From positions 1-64,000 of the forward strand of contig NZ_JAGFPK010000002.1 in NCBI RefSeq assembly GCF_017599385.1: a DNA stretch of 64,000 nucleotides, given 5' to 3'. The position numbers were made by a program, and so were the translations under genes. The stretch comes from Ciceribacter sp. L1K22. GTDB taxonomy: Bacteria > Pseudomonadota > Alphaproteobacteria > Rhizobiales > Rhizobiaceae. Each line of letters opens with the position of its first letter. Within the stretch, counting starts at the first letter, position 1. The notes below the pieces were generated by a model. That model saw only the letters and a list, made by a program, of their open reading frames with translations. It was not told the origin of the DNA and did not search any database. Below are positions 16,979-25,489 of the stretch, in pieces.

Positions 16979-18723
16979 AGGGTTGCGGCCTCGCCCCATT
17001 TCGCTGCCCAACGGAAAACGATGTTGGTGTCCAGACCGATCATCGAAAATCGGTGAAGGCTGTTGATGCTCGAATACGATTTCAAAAAGCGGTCAAGGAT
17101 AGTTCCGAAGAGATACATCTCGCCTTCTCCGCCCATCATGCCCTCCGACACCGATAGAGCCAGTTCAAAGCCGCGCACCGGCCGGCCATGCGTTATGACG
17201 TCGACGCCGCGGCGCTCGAAGGTTTTGAAGCTCTGCAGCAGAGTGTCGCGTTGCAGCGCTGCCTGTCGGTCGGTCCGCGCGCGGAAGTCATAGGCGCCAA
17301 CGACTGTTCGCAGAGCCTCGACGTCGATCATCGAGGAGAAGTTGCGGGCGAGATTGGCGATCAGCGTCCAGAGCACGTCGTCGTCGATCGGGGGAGGAAC
17401 TTCCGCGAGCACTGGCGTGATGTTCTCAAAGGCGAGTTTCGCCGGCGTGGTGGAGGTTGGCTGGTCGATAGAACCAACCCCCAGGCGCGTCGCCAGCGCG
17501 CCATTGGAGCACATCAGCTTCATCGAGATCGTCTCGGTCTCGGGAAGTCCGACCTTACCCAGCCTGGTGACGAATGACAGGTGATGGTCGATGCCATTGC
17601 CGAGCAGCGCCGGACGGACCTGGGTGCGAAAATACAGCTTGCGTACGCCGTCTTCGTGCACGTCATGGCGGAAGCTCTCAAAGGGCTCGTATGCAACGCG
17701 CCGGCCGCTGCCCTGGACCCATCCTTCCACGCTCTCCACGGTGTGGACGCTGAAATGGCCGGCATCGCCGACGGGACGGACCGGGTATTCCGAGCGTTCA
17801 TGCGAGACGGTCAGAGCCCGGCCTTCGGTTTCCAGAAGATTCACGGCCGGGGTTGCATTCAGCACGAACACCTCGGCCCCGATGCGGCTGGTATCAGGGA
17901 AAGGCTGGCCCAACTCGAACGATAGACTGAAGCTGTCTGCGGCTCGCTCCGACAGTGCCTCAAGGCCGCGGATTCGCAGGAACATGAACTTCTCGGGGCA
18001 AGAGAAGTATTCCTGCATCACGCGAAACCCGTCGAAGGAGCCTTCGGGGTAGGGGAGCACCGCCTCCGAGGGCGAGAAGCCCATCGGTTCGATACGCAGG
18101 TCGATTGCCTCCGGTTGACGCCCCGGAGTCGAAACGGTCACGGTACGGCGGCGTTCCAGGAGAAACAGGTAGAGCTGGCGCGCCATCGCCACATCCTTCA
18201 CGCTGTTGAGGAACAGCGTCAGCGGCGCAACTGCAAGCGGCTGCAGTCCGCTGCCGGCGACCCGGTGGATGGTGAGCGTCAGGCGGCTTGAATTCTTCCG
18301 GTTGTCCAGTTCGGCGGCGGTCATCTCGAACGGCAGCACCGTGGTGTCGTAGGAGGTGCTGAAGGGCACTGCGTCACCGTCGATCGGACGCGATTGCACC
18401 CGCGTCCCGCGCGGTACTTCGATCGAAGTGCCGCTTGCGCCTTCGGCGAAACGGAAGCCTAAGACGGTGATTGGCGGCACAGGACGGAGATAATGCGGCC
18501 AGACAAGTTGCAGGAGTGACAAAGCCAGCTCCGGCATTTCGGCGTCGAGACGCTGACGCAGCCGACCGACCATGAAGGCCATGCCTTCGAGCAGGCGCTC
18601 GACGTCGGGGTCGGTGGAGTCGCGGCCGAGATGGCGGGCCAGGCGCGGATTAGCCTTGGCGAACAGCGCGCCCATCTCGCGGAGATAGGATAGTTCGTCT
18701 CGATAATAGGTGTTGATCGCCAT
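16975..18723 (-). CDS. tssF: T6SS baseplate protein TssF
   Basis: A 582-residue TssF (ImpG/VasA) protein. The N-terminus AINTYYRDELSYLREMGALFAKANPRLARHLG is the family signature, which fixes the start at 18723. The frame to 18831 reads through tssE. It interacts with TssG and TssE in the baseplate. The gap from tssE is 13 bp, and it is ATGA-coupled to tssG. Confidence 0.95.
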   Translation of the reverse strand: MAINTYYRDELSYLREMGALFAKANPRLARHLGRDSTDPDVERLLEGMAFMVGRLRQRLDAEMPELALSLLQLVWPHYLRPVPPITVLGFRFAEGASGTSIEVPRGTRVQSRPIDGDAVPFSTSYDTTVLPFEMTAAELDNRKNSSRLTLTIHRVAGSGLQPLAVAPLTLFLNSVKDVAMARQLYLFLLERRRTVTVSTPGRQPEAIDLRIEPMGFSPSEAVLPYPEGSFDGFRVMQEYFSCPEKFMFLRIRGLEALSERAADSFSLSFELGQPFPDTSRIGAEVFVLNATPAVNLLETEGRALTVSHERSEYPVRPVGDAGHFSVHTVESVEGWVQGSGRRVAYEPFESFRHDVHEDGVRKLYFRTQVRPALLGNGIDHHLSFVTRLGKVGLPETETISMKLMCSNGALATRLGVGSIDQPTSTTPAKLAFENITPVLAEVPPPIDDDVLWTLIANLARNFSSMIDVEALRTVVGAYDFRARTDRQAALQRDTLLQSFKTFERRGVDVITHGRPVRGFELALSVSEGMMGGEGEMYLFGTILDRFLKSYSSINSLHRFSMIGLDTNIVFRWAAKWGEAATL

Positions 18724-18736
18724 CGCCGCTGCCCCG

Positions 18737-19147
18737 CTAGCTGTTAAAGCGGATGCGGCCGTCCGAGCCGAGAACGGAGTCGAAACGAACGCGCACTGTT
18801 CGGTCCTCGTGCGCCAACTCTCCATCGACATGGAAGACGAATTCGAGAAGACGTGCCTTATCCTCGATCGGTTGCACGAAAACGTTGCGCAGTCTCGGTT
18901 CGAAAGCGCGGATCTGCCGCTCCACGTCGCGAGCTATTGCCGTCAGGGCGCTGCGATACTCACCGGTTGCGTTGAAATCCGACAGGCCAAAGTCTGGACG
19001 TGTTTCGCAGCAGCACTTTCGGCTGTTCAGGATCATCTGGAGATTGTGCAAAATGCTCTCCAGCACGGCGGAATCTTCCGTGTATTCGCTTGTCCCCGCA
19101 TTTGCGCCGCCATGGCCAAGCCGCTGCAGAAGACTCACTGATACCAT
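18737..19147 (-). CDS. tssE: T6SS baseplate gp25-like protein TssE
   Basis: A 136-residue gp25/GPW-family protein with the core DFGLSDFNATGEY...DVERQIRAFEPRL and a C-terminal strand pair. TssE nucleates sheath assembly on the baseplate. It is preceded by an 80-bp gap containing a strong hairpin (19175-19198) that separates it from tssC. Confidence 0.92.
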   Translation of the reverse strand: MVSVSLLQRLGHGGANAGTSEYTEDSAVLESILHNLQMILNSRKCCCETRPDFGLSDFNATGEYRSALTAIARDVERQIRAFEPRLRNVFVQPIEDKARLLEFVFHVDGELAHEDRTVRVRFDSVLGSDGRIRFNS

Positions 19148-19174
19148 TTCACGACCTCGATCCCCAAAGCGGTT

Positions 19175-19198
19175 GGCCGGGCATCATCATGCCCGGCC
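19175..19198 (-). promoter_or_regulatory. Perfect 10-bp inverted repeat in the tssC-tssE gap
   Basis: GGCCGGGCAT and its exact complement flank a 4-nt loop (CATC on the plus strand), giving a very stable GC-rich hairpin 29 bp after the tssC stop. No T-run follows on the coding (minus) strand, so it is not a classic terminator. In this position it could stabilise the upstream tssBC message or attenuate read-through, lowering tssE-tssM relative to the highly used sheath genes. The structure is seen directly and the role is inferred. Confidence 0.6.
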
Positions 19199-19227
19199 TG
19201 ATAGCCTCTGCCCTCGACTCGTTTCGA

Positions 19228-20709
19228 TCAGGCCTTGTCCAGCTTGCCCTTGAGCGACAGCGTGAAGTCCGCGCCCATGTATTTGAAGTGCGGCTGAACG
19301 GCCATGCTGACACTGTACCAGCCCGGTTCGCCCTCGACGTCCGCGACGACAATTTGCGCCTTGCGCAAAGGCCGCCTGGAGCGAACTTCAGCGGACGGAT
19401 TTTCCTGATCTGAGACGTACTGACGGATCCAGTTGTTCAGTTCTGATTCCAGTTCGCCGCGGTTTTTCCAGCTGCCGATGTTTTCGCGCTGCAAAACCTT
19501 GATGTAGTGTGCCAAACGGTTGACTATCATCAGATAGGGCAGTTGCGTCCCGAGCTTGTAGTTGAGTTCGGCCGCCTTGCCTTCTGTCGTGTTTCCGAAG
19601 AACTTCGGCTTCTGAACCGAGTTTGCAGAGAAGAACGCGGCATTGTCGCTGCCCTTGCGCATGGTGAGGGCGATAAAGCCCTGCTCCGCGAGCTCGTATT
19701 CCTTGCGGTCCGAAATCAGGACCTCGGTCGGGATTTTGCTCTGCAGCTGGCCCATGGCTTCGAAGGTGTGGACAGGTAAATCCTCGACCGCGCCGCCGGA
19801 TTGCGGGCCTATGATGTTGGGGCACCAGCGGAACTGGGCGAAGCTATCCGAGAGACGCGTGGCGAGGGCAATCGCCGCGTTGCCCCACAGATAGTTCTCC
19901 GTCTTACCGGCCGCGCGCTCCTCGTAATTGAAGCCCTTTACCGGAACCGTGTCTGACCCATATGGCGTCCGCAGCAGGAAACGCGGCATGGCGAGCGCGA
20001 AATAGCGGGCGTCCTCAGTCTGACGGAACGAATTCCACTTGGCGTATTTCGGTCCCTCGAAGATCGACTCCATGTCCTTGAGATTGGGGATTTCCTCGAA
20101 GCTATCAACGCCGAACATCGACGGCGCGGCGCCCGCGATAAACGGGGCATGGGCCATGGATCCCACGCTAGAGCAATATTGGGCCAGCTTGACGTCCTGG
20201 GCACCAGAACCGAAGGCGTAGTTGCAGATAACGGCACCGACCGGCTGGCCGCCGAACTGGCCATACTCGGCCGTATAGATATGTTTATAGAGGCCGGACT
20301 TTGCTACCTCCGGGCTATCCTCGAAGTCCGTCAGAAGGTCTTCCTTCGAGACGTTCATGATCTCGATCTTGATGTTCTGTCGGAAGTCGGTCCGGTCGAC
20401 GGCGAACTTCAAACCGCGCCAGGCCGATTCCAGTGCCGTGAACTGCTCATGATGCAGAACCTCGTCGACCTGCACGGAAAGCTTGCGGTCAATTTCGGCG
20501 ATCATCTGGTCGATTGCCGCGCTATTGACGGCCTGATCCTGTCGGGTTGGCTTCAGCAGTTCGGCGATGAACGCGCTCACGCCCTTGCGGGCCGTGTCGT
20601 ATCCATCATCACTCGGCGCTAGCCGGGTCTCCTGCAGGATCTGATCGAGCAGCGACGCCTCCGTCGTTTCGACGGCCACCTGCTGCTGGGCGGATTCTCT
20701 CTCAGTCAT
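19228..20709 (-). CDS. tssC: T6SS sheath large subunit TssC (VipB)
   Basis: A 493-residue protein with the TssC core: DQMIAEIDRKLSVQVDEVLHH, FTALESAWRGLKF, the hallmark FNDYEF-like region DSFEEIPNLKDM, and C-terminal RNRGELESELNNWIRQYV-like and QPHFKYMGADFTLSL segments. With TssB it builds the contractile sheath. The start at 20709 is chosen because the N-terminus then matches family length. The longer frame to 20799 covers the tssB-tssC gap. Confidence 0.96.
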   Translation of the reverse strand: MTERESAQQQVAVETTEASLLDQILQETRLAPSDDGYDTARKGVSAFIAELLKPTRQDQAVNSAAIDQMIAEIDRKLSVQVDEVLHHEQFTALESAWRGLKFAVDRTDFRQNIKIEIMNVSKEDLLTDFEDSPEVAKSGLYKHIYTAEYGQFGGQPVGAVICNYAFGSGAQDVKLAQYCSSVGSMAHAPFIAGAAPSMFGVDSFEEIPNLKDMESIFEGPKYAKWNSFRQTEDARYFALAMPRFLLRTPYGSDTVPVKGFNYEERAAGKTENYLWGNAAIALATRLSDSFAQFRWCPNIIGPQSGGAVEDLPVHTFEAMGQLQSKIPTEVLISDRKEYELAEQGFIALTMRKGSDNAAFFSANSVQKPKFFGNTTEGKAAELNYKLGTQLPYLMIVNRLAHYIKVLQRENIGSWKNRGELESELNNWIRQYVSDQENPSAEVRSRRPLRKAQIVVADVEGEPGWYSVSMAVQPHFKYMGADFTLSLKGKLDKA

Positions 20710-20802
20710 GGAACGGCTTTCCTTGAGATGAATATCAATGTGCAAGGTCTCACCGGCAATCGCGTCTCCTTGGCCGGAGAGCGCGTCCGCCAGTGGCAAG
20801 AT

Positions 20803-21309
20803 TTATTTTTCGGTCTTGCTGGCGGCCATAGCGGTGAGTTCCGCCATAAGGCGTTCGCGCGCCTCGTCATCACCGAGCACGCCTTGAATTGCCTTGCGGA
20901 AGGCCGGCATGTTGCCGAGCGGCCCCTTGAGGGCGACCAGAGCCTCGCGCAGTTCGAGCAGCTTGCTGAGTTCCGGGCTCTGGCGGACGATCGCTTCCGG
21001 ATTAAAGTCGTTAATGCTATCAAACTTCAGCGAAAGTGTCATATCTCCGGCATCTGGATCGTCAGACAGCTTGTTCGGCACTGAGATGTCCAGCGCCAGG
21101 TCATGACCCTTCATCACTTCGTTGAAATTGTCCTTGTTGACGTTCACCAGAGCGCGGTCTTCGACGGGCGTGTCGTCAGCGCGAAGTGTATAATCGCCGA
21201 GAAACACCATCTTCAGGGGGAGTTCGACTTCTTCCTTCGCGTCGCCGGTGGCCGGCTTGTAACGAATATTCACACGCTCCTTCGGTGCAACGGTCGAGTC
21301 TTTCGACAT
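20803..21309 (-). CDS. tssB: T6SS sheath small subunit TssB (VipA)
   Basis: A 168-residue TssB with the conserved RVNIRYKPATGDAKEEVELPLKM-type N-terminus, VFLGDYT and NDFNPEAIVRQSPELSKLLELREAL. The start at 21309 has a GGGGGA ribosome-binding site. It is separated from tssC by 93 bp and from tssA by 172 bp, a gap with a hairpin that may mark a separate transcript start. Confidence 0.96.
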   Translation of the reverse strand: MSKDSTVAPKERVNIRYKPATGDAKEEVELPLKMVFLGDYTLRADDTPVEDRALVNVNKDNFNEVMKGHDLALDISVPNKLSDDPDAGDMTLSLKFDSINDFNPEAIVRQSPELSKLLELREALVALKGPLGNMPAFRKAIQGVLGDDEARERLMAELTAMAASKTEK

Positions 21310-21375
21310 GTTCAAGTCCCCCGGTAAAATCGCCACGATAGTCAAATAACTAGCAAATTCAGGGTATTAAATATT

Positions 21376-21392
21376 GATCAGTGAAGCTGATC
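21376..21392. promoter_or_regulatory. Small inverted repeat upstream of tssB
   Basis: GATCAG and CTGATC flank a 5-bp centre in the 172-bp tssA-tssB gap, within an AT-rich stretch. On the minus strand it is followed by AATATTTAATA rather than a T-run. It could be a weak terminator after tssA or an operator for a tssB promoter. No convincing -24/-12 element was found in this gap: the nearest look-alike has a spacing of 9 instead of 10. Confidence 0.3.
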
Positions 21393-21481
21393 GTCCCTTT
21401 AACCCCGTAACCCCGCCTCGATGCATCTTGGTGGCAGTTTGTTTAACTTTTATAACGCCTCGAAAAATTCTTGTGGTTGTG

Positions 21482-23140
21482 TTATCCGGCAGTTAGCCGC
21501 ACCGCTTGTACGATGTCAAGGCTGCTCAACTGTTCGGCAAGTCTGTTCTTGCCCTGCTGCGCGGCCTGTTCACCGATCACACGCACTGCGTTCTTGTGGG
21601 CGTGGCATTGCCAGGCGAGCACCAGGAGCTTGACGGACAGCGCAGGCTCCCAACGCGCCAGTCCCTGGTTTTCGGCAAGCTTTTCTAGCGACTGCACGAG
21701 GGCCAAGACCGGTTGGATCAGATCGTGACGAAGGCAGAACTCGCCAATCTCGAGTTTCGCGAGAAAGTGTTCCCGGCCGCTGGGAGCCGCGTCGGCAAAA
21801 TCAGATAGAAGTTTCAGCCCTTCGAGAACCTTGCCTTGCTGCGCGAGACGCGCGGCGTCGCCAGACAGCTTGTCGATCGCGCCTGCGGCCGAGACACTCC
21901 CGCCGCCGACCAATACTTCCTCGTCGATCCAGGCCCGGGTCTCGGCGTCGGCGAACGGCGTGCCGTCGGCGAAGCTCAGATCAACCAAAGCCGGCACGCG
22001 TCTCAAAAGCACGGCGAGCGTGCCTGCGATTGCCTCCCGAGCCGCGTCATAATCGCTGCCGAGAGCGCGCATCATCGCTGTAGTGGTGTGCTGCATCGTC
22101 AGCCAGTATGGGGAGGTCACGAAGGCGCTTTCGGCTGCGAGAAGCAAACCCTGGTGGTTATTGGCTGCGGTCAGCGCGGCGAGTTCCTGGAGTTTGTTTC
22201 GCTGCGGCGGCGGAAGGGTCGTTTTGCCGGCCTTGTCCGGCGGGGCGATCATGATGCCGCTCCAGGCGCCGAAGCGGGACGCGAGGTAGATACGCGGATC
22301 GGCGGGTGCCGCATCGCGCAATGCGCCGGACACCTTGGTGGCGGCGGAGAACAGCGCCTCGAACGCGGGGTCAATTCCGGCGGCGACCGGCATGTCGGCG
22401 AGAACCGGCGCCACGACCGGGGCGGCCGTTGCGACCGGAACTGGCGCGTCCGGCGGCGGCGCTTCGGCTTTGGCCGGAGGCTCGGGCGCTGGGGCTTGCT
22501 GTAGAGGCGCCTCCGCGATCTCGTGTGCGGCGGCCTCGGCCCTTGCCTTCGCCTCCAGTTCGCCGCGGACTTCCTGGGCAACCGATCTTAGTGCCCGGAC
22601 CAGGGGGCCGAGCGCGACCGGAAACTTCTGCATCTTCTCAGCCAGCAAACCGTCCAGTTCGACCAGTCGCTCATAGGCGACAAGCGCGGCAAGCCTTGCC
22701 TCGGCCCCTACCGGGGGCTGCGCCTCTACGAGCTGCCCTAGCCGCTCGGCCATCCAGTCGACCGTACCGGCTCGAGCGCGCTCCCGCTTCACGCCGGGAA
22801 ACAGAGTGTCCCAGTGCCCTGCCACCATGCCGCGAACGATCGAGCTGCCGACCGCAAGGCCCTTATAGCCTTCCTCGTGGTGAAGCCCGTAGACGAGCCG
22901 ACATGCGAGTACGATGTCCTTGGAACGGCCAGCGAGGATATCCAGGGTGCGACGGTTCAGCTGCCGCCAGTCGACCGCCTTCGGGCCATCCGTTTCCATT
23001 TTCCGGAATTCGGTCTCCAACTGGTCAAATTCCGGGTCGTCCCGTAGATCGATACCGCTGGGCAGATCGTCCGAGATGGCCGCTAAGCCAATGGTAGAAC
23101 GGGGATCGGCAAGAAGTGCGTCGAGGTCGAGGTCTAGCAT
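21482..23140 (-). CDS. tssA: T6SS cap/assembly protein TssA (ImpA)
   Basis: A 552-residue ImpA-family protein. The ImpA_N region (about 1-170) contains GIDLRDDPEFDQLETEF and VYGLHHEEGYKGLAVG. A Pro/Ala-rich linker lies around 240-300, followed by a helical C-terminal part of the VasJ type. TssA primes baseplate assembly and sheath polymerisation. The start at 23140 is set by the family N-terminus (MLDLDLDALLADP), whereas the longer frame reaches into the divergent promoter region. It heads the minus-strand T6SS operon. Confidence 0.92.
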   Translation of the reverse strand: MLDLDLDALLADPRSTIGLAAISDDLPSGIDLRDDPEFDQLETEFRKMETDGPKAVDWRQLNRRTLDILAGRSKDIVLACRLVYGLHHEEGYKGLAVGSSIVRGMVAGHWDTLFPGVKRERARAGTVDWMAERLGQLVEAQPPVGAEARLAALVAYERLVELDGLLAEKMQKFPVALGPLVRALRSVAQEVRGELEAKARAEAAAHEIAEAPLQQAPAPEPPAKAEAPPPDAPVPVATAAPVVAPVLADMPVAAGIDPAFEALFSAATKVSGALRDAAPADPRIYLASRFGAWSGIMIAPPDKAGKTTLPPPQRNKLQELAALTAANNHQGLLLAAESAFVTSPYWLTMQHTTTAMMRALGSDYDAAREAIAGTLAVLLRRVPALVDLSFADGTPFADAETRAWIDEEVLVGGGSVSAAGAIDKLSGDAARLAQQGKVLEGLKLLSDFADAAPSGREHFLAKLEIGEFCLRHDLIQPVLALVQSLEKLAENQGLARWEPALSVKLLVLAWQCHAHKNAVRVIGEQAAQQGKNRLAEQLSSLDIVQAVRLTAG

Positions 23141-23351
23141 TGCGAGGCTTGAATCCTTGTTGCGGGCAATGGTCACGACGCGCAAAGCGAGATACACATG
23201 CGGTTGCTGCGACCACTGATACGTGTATCTAAAAATCAATTTATGGTCATAGTCATGTAAATTGTAACTTCTATGAACAGTGTAGGAGGGCGCTCCGTGC
23301 TACAACGCGTGGGTGTGTTCCGTTCGAGATGACGAAAGGCTATTTCCAAAG
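23141..23351. promoter_or_regulatory. Divergent promoter region between tssA and the STAS gene
   Basis: This 211-bp gap must contain the start signals for the minus-strand T6SS structural operon and the plus-strand STAS operon. It includes an AT-rich centre around 23225-23285. No canonical sigma-54 -24/-12 element could be matched on either strand, and no strong -35/-10 pair was assigned. Promoter presence is inferred from the divergent arrangement. Confidence 0.45.
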
Positions 23352-23708
23352 ATGATCGAGATTTCTGACAGTGTCGACGATGGTGTGGTCGTCGTCCGTC
23401 CCAGAGGAAAGATCGACACGTTGACCGCAAAAACGTTCGAAGCCCATCTGAAGAATCACATCGATACCGGTGACGGCGCGTTGTTGGTCGATATGGCTCA
23501 CGTCGACTATGTCAGCAGTTTCGGTTTGCGTTCGATGTTGGTTGCAGCAAAACTTCTGGCGCCGACGGGCCGCAAATACGTGCTTTTCGGCCTCAATCCG
23601 CAGGTGCACGAGGTCCTGCGCGTGTCTGGTTTTCTCCGCATCATTCCGGTCGTTGCCGCCGAGGCGGAGGCTCTCGCACTGGCAAGCCCTCCGGGCGGCT
23701 CTAGCTAG
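23352..23708 (+). CDS. STAS-domain anti-sigma factor antagonist (SpoIIAA/RsbV-like)
   Basis: A 118-residue single STAS domain. The loop VDYVSSFGLRSML carries the Ser pair (Ser55/Ser56) at the position phosphorylated in SpoIIAA/RsbV proteins, so it should be a phospho-switch partner of the kinase encoded 9 bp downstream. The start at 23352 matches the family N-terminus, although the ribosome-binding site is weak. The SpoIIE-type phosphatase that could reactivate it lies 26 kb away in the accessory operon. Divergent from tssA, it probably belongs to T6SS control. Confidence 0.88.
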   Translation: MIEISDSVDDGVVVVRPRGKIDTLTAKTFEAHLKNHIDTGDGALLVDMAHVDYVSSFGLRSMLVAAKLLAPTGRKYVLFGLNPQVHEVLRVSGFLRIIPVVAAEAEALALASPPGGSS

Positions 23709-23717
23709 GACAATTCC

Positions 23718-24155
23718 ATGGCGGGCCCCTCTTGCACGATCGAGGTGACCAACGGCCTGGACCAGCTCACGACGGTCCAGGATGCACTGGAAGATTTCGT
23801 GCAGAACAGCGGTCTTGACGACGACGTCCGGCATACCCTGTTGCTCGTGGTCGAAGAACTCTTTGTCAACACGGTGCATTACGGCTATGAGGAGGCGGAA
23901 CCGGACACGATCGCGATTTCGGTCGGTCTGCGCCAGAATGGCGACGTTCACCTGACCATCTGCGACCAGGCACGGCCTTTCGATGCGTCGCAGCCGCCGC
24001 GCGTTCCGAGCGGCGAGGAAAGCCTTGAAGATATCCAGATCGGTGGCCTCGGGCTTTTTCTGGTCCATGAATTGGCGCGCCAGATTCTGCACCGGCGGCA
24101 GGGAAACTCGAACATTACCGAAGTAATCCTGCCCGGCGTCGGGACGGTGGCATGA
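23718..24155 (+). CDS. Anti-sigma-factor-type Ser/Thr kinase (RsbW/SpoIIAB-like HATPase)
   Basis: A 145-residue GHKL ATPase. The N box is VEELFVNTVHYG (Glu46/Glu47, Asn51). The D-box region reads CDQARPFD, and the G2 box GGLGLFLVHEL precedes the C-terminus. In this family the protein phosphorylates its STAS antagonist and in the free state binds a partner, usually a sigma factor. No sigma factor gene is present in the window, so the bound target may be a T6SS regulator or a distant sigma factor. Translation follows an AGGA site. Confidence 0.88.
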   Translation: MAGPSCTIEVTNGLDQLTTVQDALEDFVQNSGLDDDVRHTLLLVVEELFVNTVHYGYEEAEPDTIAISVGLRQNGDVHLTICDQARPFDASQPPRVPSGEESLEDIQIGGLGLFLVHELARQILHRRQGNSNITEVILPGVGTVA

Positions 24156-24212
24156 GAGGGGACGCTGCAGCCTGTGCGCTTCGGGCAGGGTCTGGAACTT
24201 GGGGGAGCCAAG

Positions 24213-24656
24213 ATGGAAAAGCGTGAAAGAGAAGATGGTGAGGCGGACCGGCGGCGGGCGATGGGCAGCCTGGTGTTGACATGCGAGGCGATCGCCGGAG
24301 GACAGTTCGACGACATGGAGCAACTGTTTGCCATCCTCGCCGACGAGATGTTGCCGGGAGACATTCGTGAACTGGCTGAAACCTTTGCAAGCATGGTGGT
24401 TCAGATCGAGGCACGCGAATTTCACGCAAACCAGCTGATCGAGCAATTGCGCGAGACGCAGCGACAGCTCGAGGCAGCTGAACAGGCGCTGCGTAAGGAA
24501 AACAAAGACTTGAAACAGCGCCTGAAAAAGCTTGAGGTGCAGTTCGATCAGGAGCAGGCCGCACAGGAAATCCGGGAAATCGCCGAGAGCGAGTATTTCG
24601 TCGACCTGCAGCAGCGCGCCAAGTCGCTCCGGCAGCGCTTCAAGCTCAAGGACTGA
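24213..24656 (+). CDS. Coiled-coil protein of unknown function
   Basis: A 147-residue protein. ATG at 24213 has a strong GGGGGAG site 5 bp upstream and is preferred to GTG at 24174. The first half is helical and acidic (CEAIAGGQFDDMEQLFAILADEM). Residues about 70-145 form a charged heptad-rich coiled coil (QLIEQLRETQRQLEAAEQAL and on to the C-terminus). No known domain is recognised. Its position between an anti-sigma-type kinase and a MinD-like ATPase suggests a scaffold or adaptor in that module. Confidence 0.72.
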   Translation: MEKREREDGEADRRRAMGSLVLTCEAIAGGQFDDMEQLFAILADEMLPGDIRELAETFASMVVQIEAREFHANQLIEQLRETQRQLEAAEQALRKENKDLKQRLKKLEVQFDQEQAAQEIREIAESEYFVDLQQRAKSLRQRFKLKD

Positions 24657-24712
24657 TTTTCCAACGCGGTCGCCGCGTTCTCTGTTCACGTTCCAATCAC
24701 GGCAAGGCTTGA

Positions 24713-25489
24713 ATGACCAAAATCATTTCCACACATTCCTACCGCGGCGGTACCGGAAAATCGAACCTCACGGCCAATCTGGCGGCAGGACTTGCGCTGC
24801 GTGGTCACAGGGTCGGGGTCGTGGACACCGACATCCAGTCACCTGGCATCCATACCCTGTTTCGGGTCGATCCCCACGCTGTCCATTTTACCCTGAACGA
24901 TTATCTCTGGGGAAAGTGCGGCGTTCGCGAGGCCGCGCTCGATGTGACCTCGGGCGTCGTCGATGAGTCGGGCAAACCGTTGGTGCCCGATGAGGGCAAG
25001 GTCTTCCTCGTGCCGTCGAGCATTAAGACGGGCGAGATAGCCCGCATCCTGAAGGAGAAGTATGATGTCGAGGATCTCAACAACGGTTTCCACGATCTCT
25101 GCCAGGAGTTGAACCTCGACTATCTACTGATTGACACCCATCCGGGTGTAAACGAGGAGACCCTTCTATCAATTGCGATATCGGACACGCTGATGTTGCT
25201 TCTGAGACCTGACATCCAAGACTATCAGGGGACTGCCGTGACGTTGGAACTGGCGCGCAAACTCGAGGTTCCCCAATTGCTTCTGGTCGTCAACAAGGCG
25301 TTGGACAGTTTCGATTTCCGGGAGTTGGCGCAGCGGGTATTCGCTAGTTATCGCACGCCGGTTGCGGCGGTTCTACCGCTGTCGACCGACCTGATCCGCG
25401 TCGGCAGCACAGGGCTGGTGCGGGCCATGTATCCGGATCATCCTTTTTCGAGCGGCATAGAGACCCTGATCGACGCGATCGAGGACTAG
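24713..25489 (+). CDS. MinD/ParA-like P-loop ATPase
   Basis: A 258-residue SIMIBI-class ATPase with a deviant Walker A (YRGGTGKSN, residues 10-18), switch I-like DTDIQSPG near 39 and Walker B-like LLIDTHPGV. The signature lysine at the start of the KGGxGK motif is Arg11 here, while the P-loop Lys16 is intact. Such ATPases position large complexes or gate two-state switches. Being in an operon with an STAS/anti-sigma pair next to a T6SS, it may position or license the secretion machine, but that is inference. Its TAG overlaps the convergent kinase stop within CTAG. Confidence 0.82.
   Translation: MTKIISTHSYRGGTGKSNLTANLAAGLALRGHRVGVVDTDIQSPGIHTLFRVDPHAVHFTLNDYLWGKCGVREAALDVTSGVVDESGKPLVPDEGKVFLVPSSIKTGEIARILKEKYDVEDLNNGFHDLCQELNLDYLLIDTHPGVNEETLLSIAISDTLMLLLRPDIQDYQGTAVTLELARKLEVPQLLLVVNKALDSFDFRELAQRVFASYRTPVAAVLPLSTDLIRVGSTGLVRAMYPDHPFSSGIETLIDAIED

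Noticed and set aside
21405-21450. Possible sigma-54 promoter before tssB (TGCCACCAAGATGCA on the minus strand)
   Set aside because: The first conserved pair is not GG and the spacing is 9 bp instead of 10.
23340-24689. 449-codon minus-strand frame across the STAS, kinase and coiled-coil genes
   Set aside because: Three recognisable plus-strand genes with ribosome-binding sites explain this segment.
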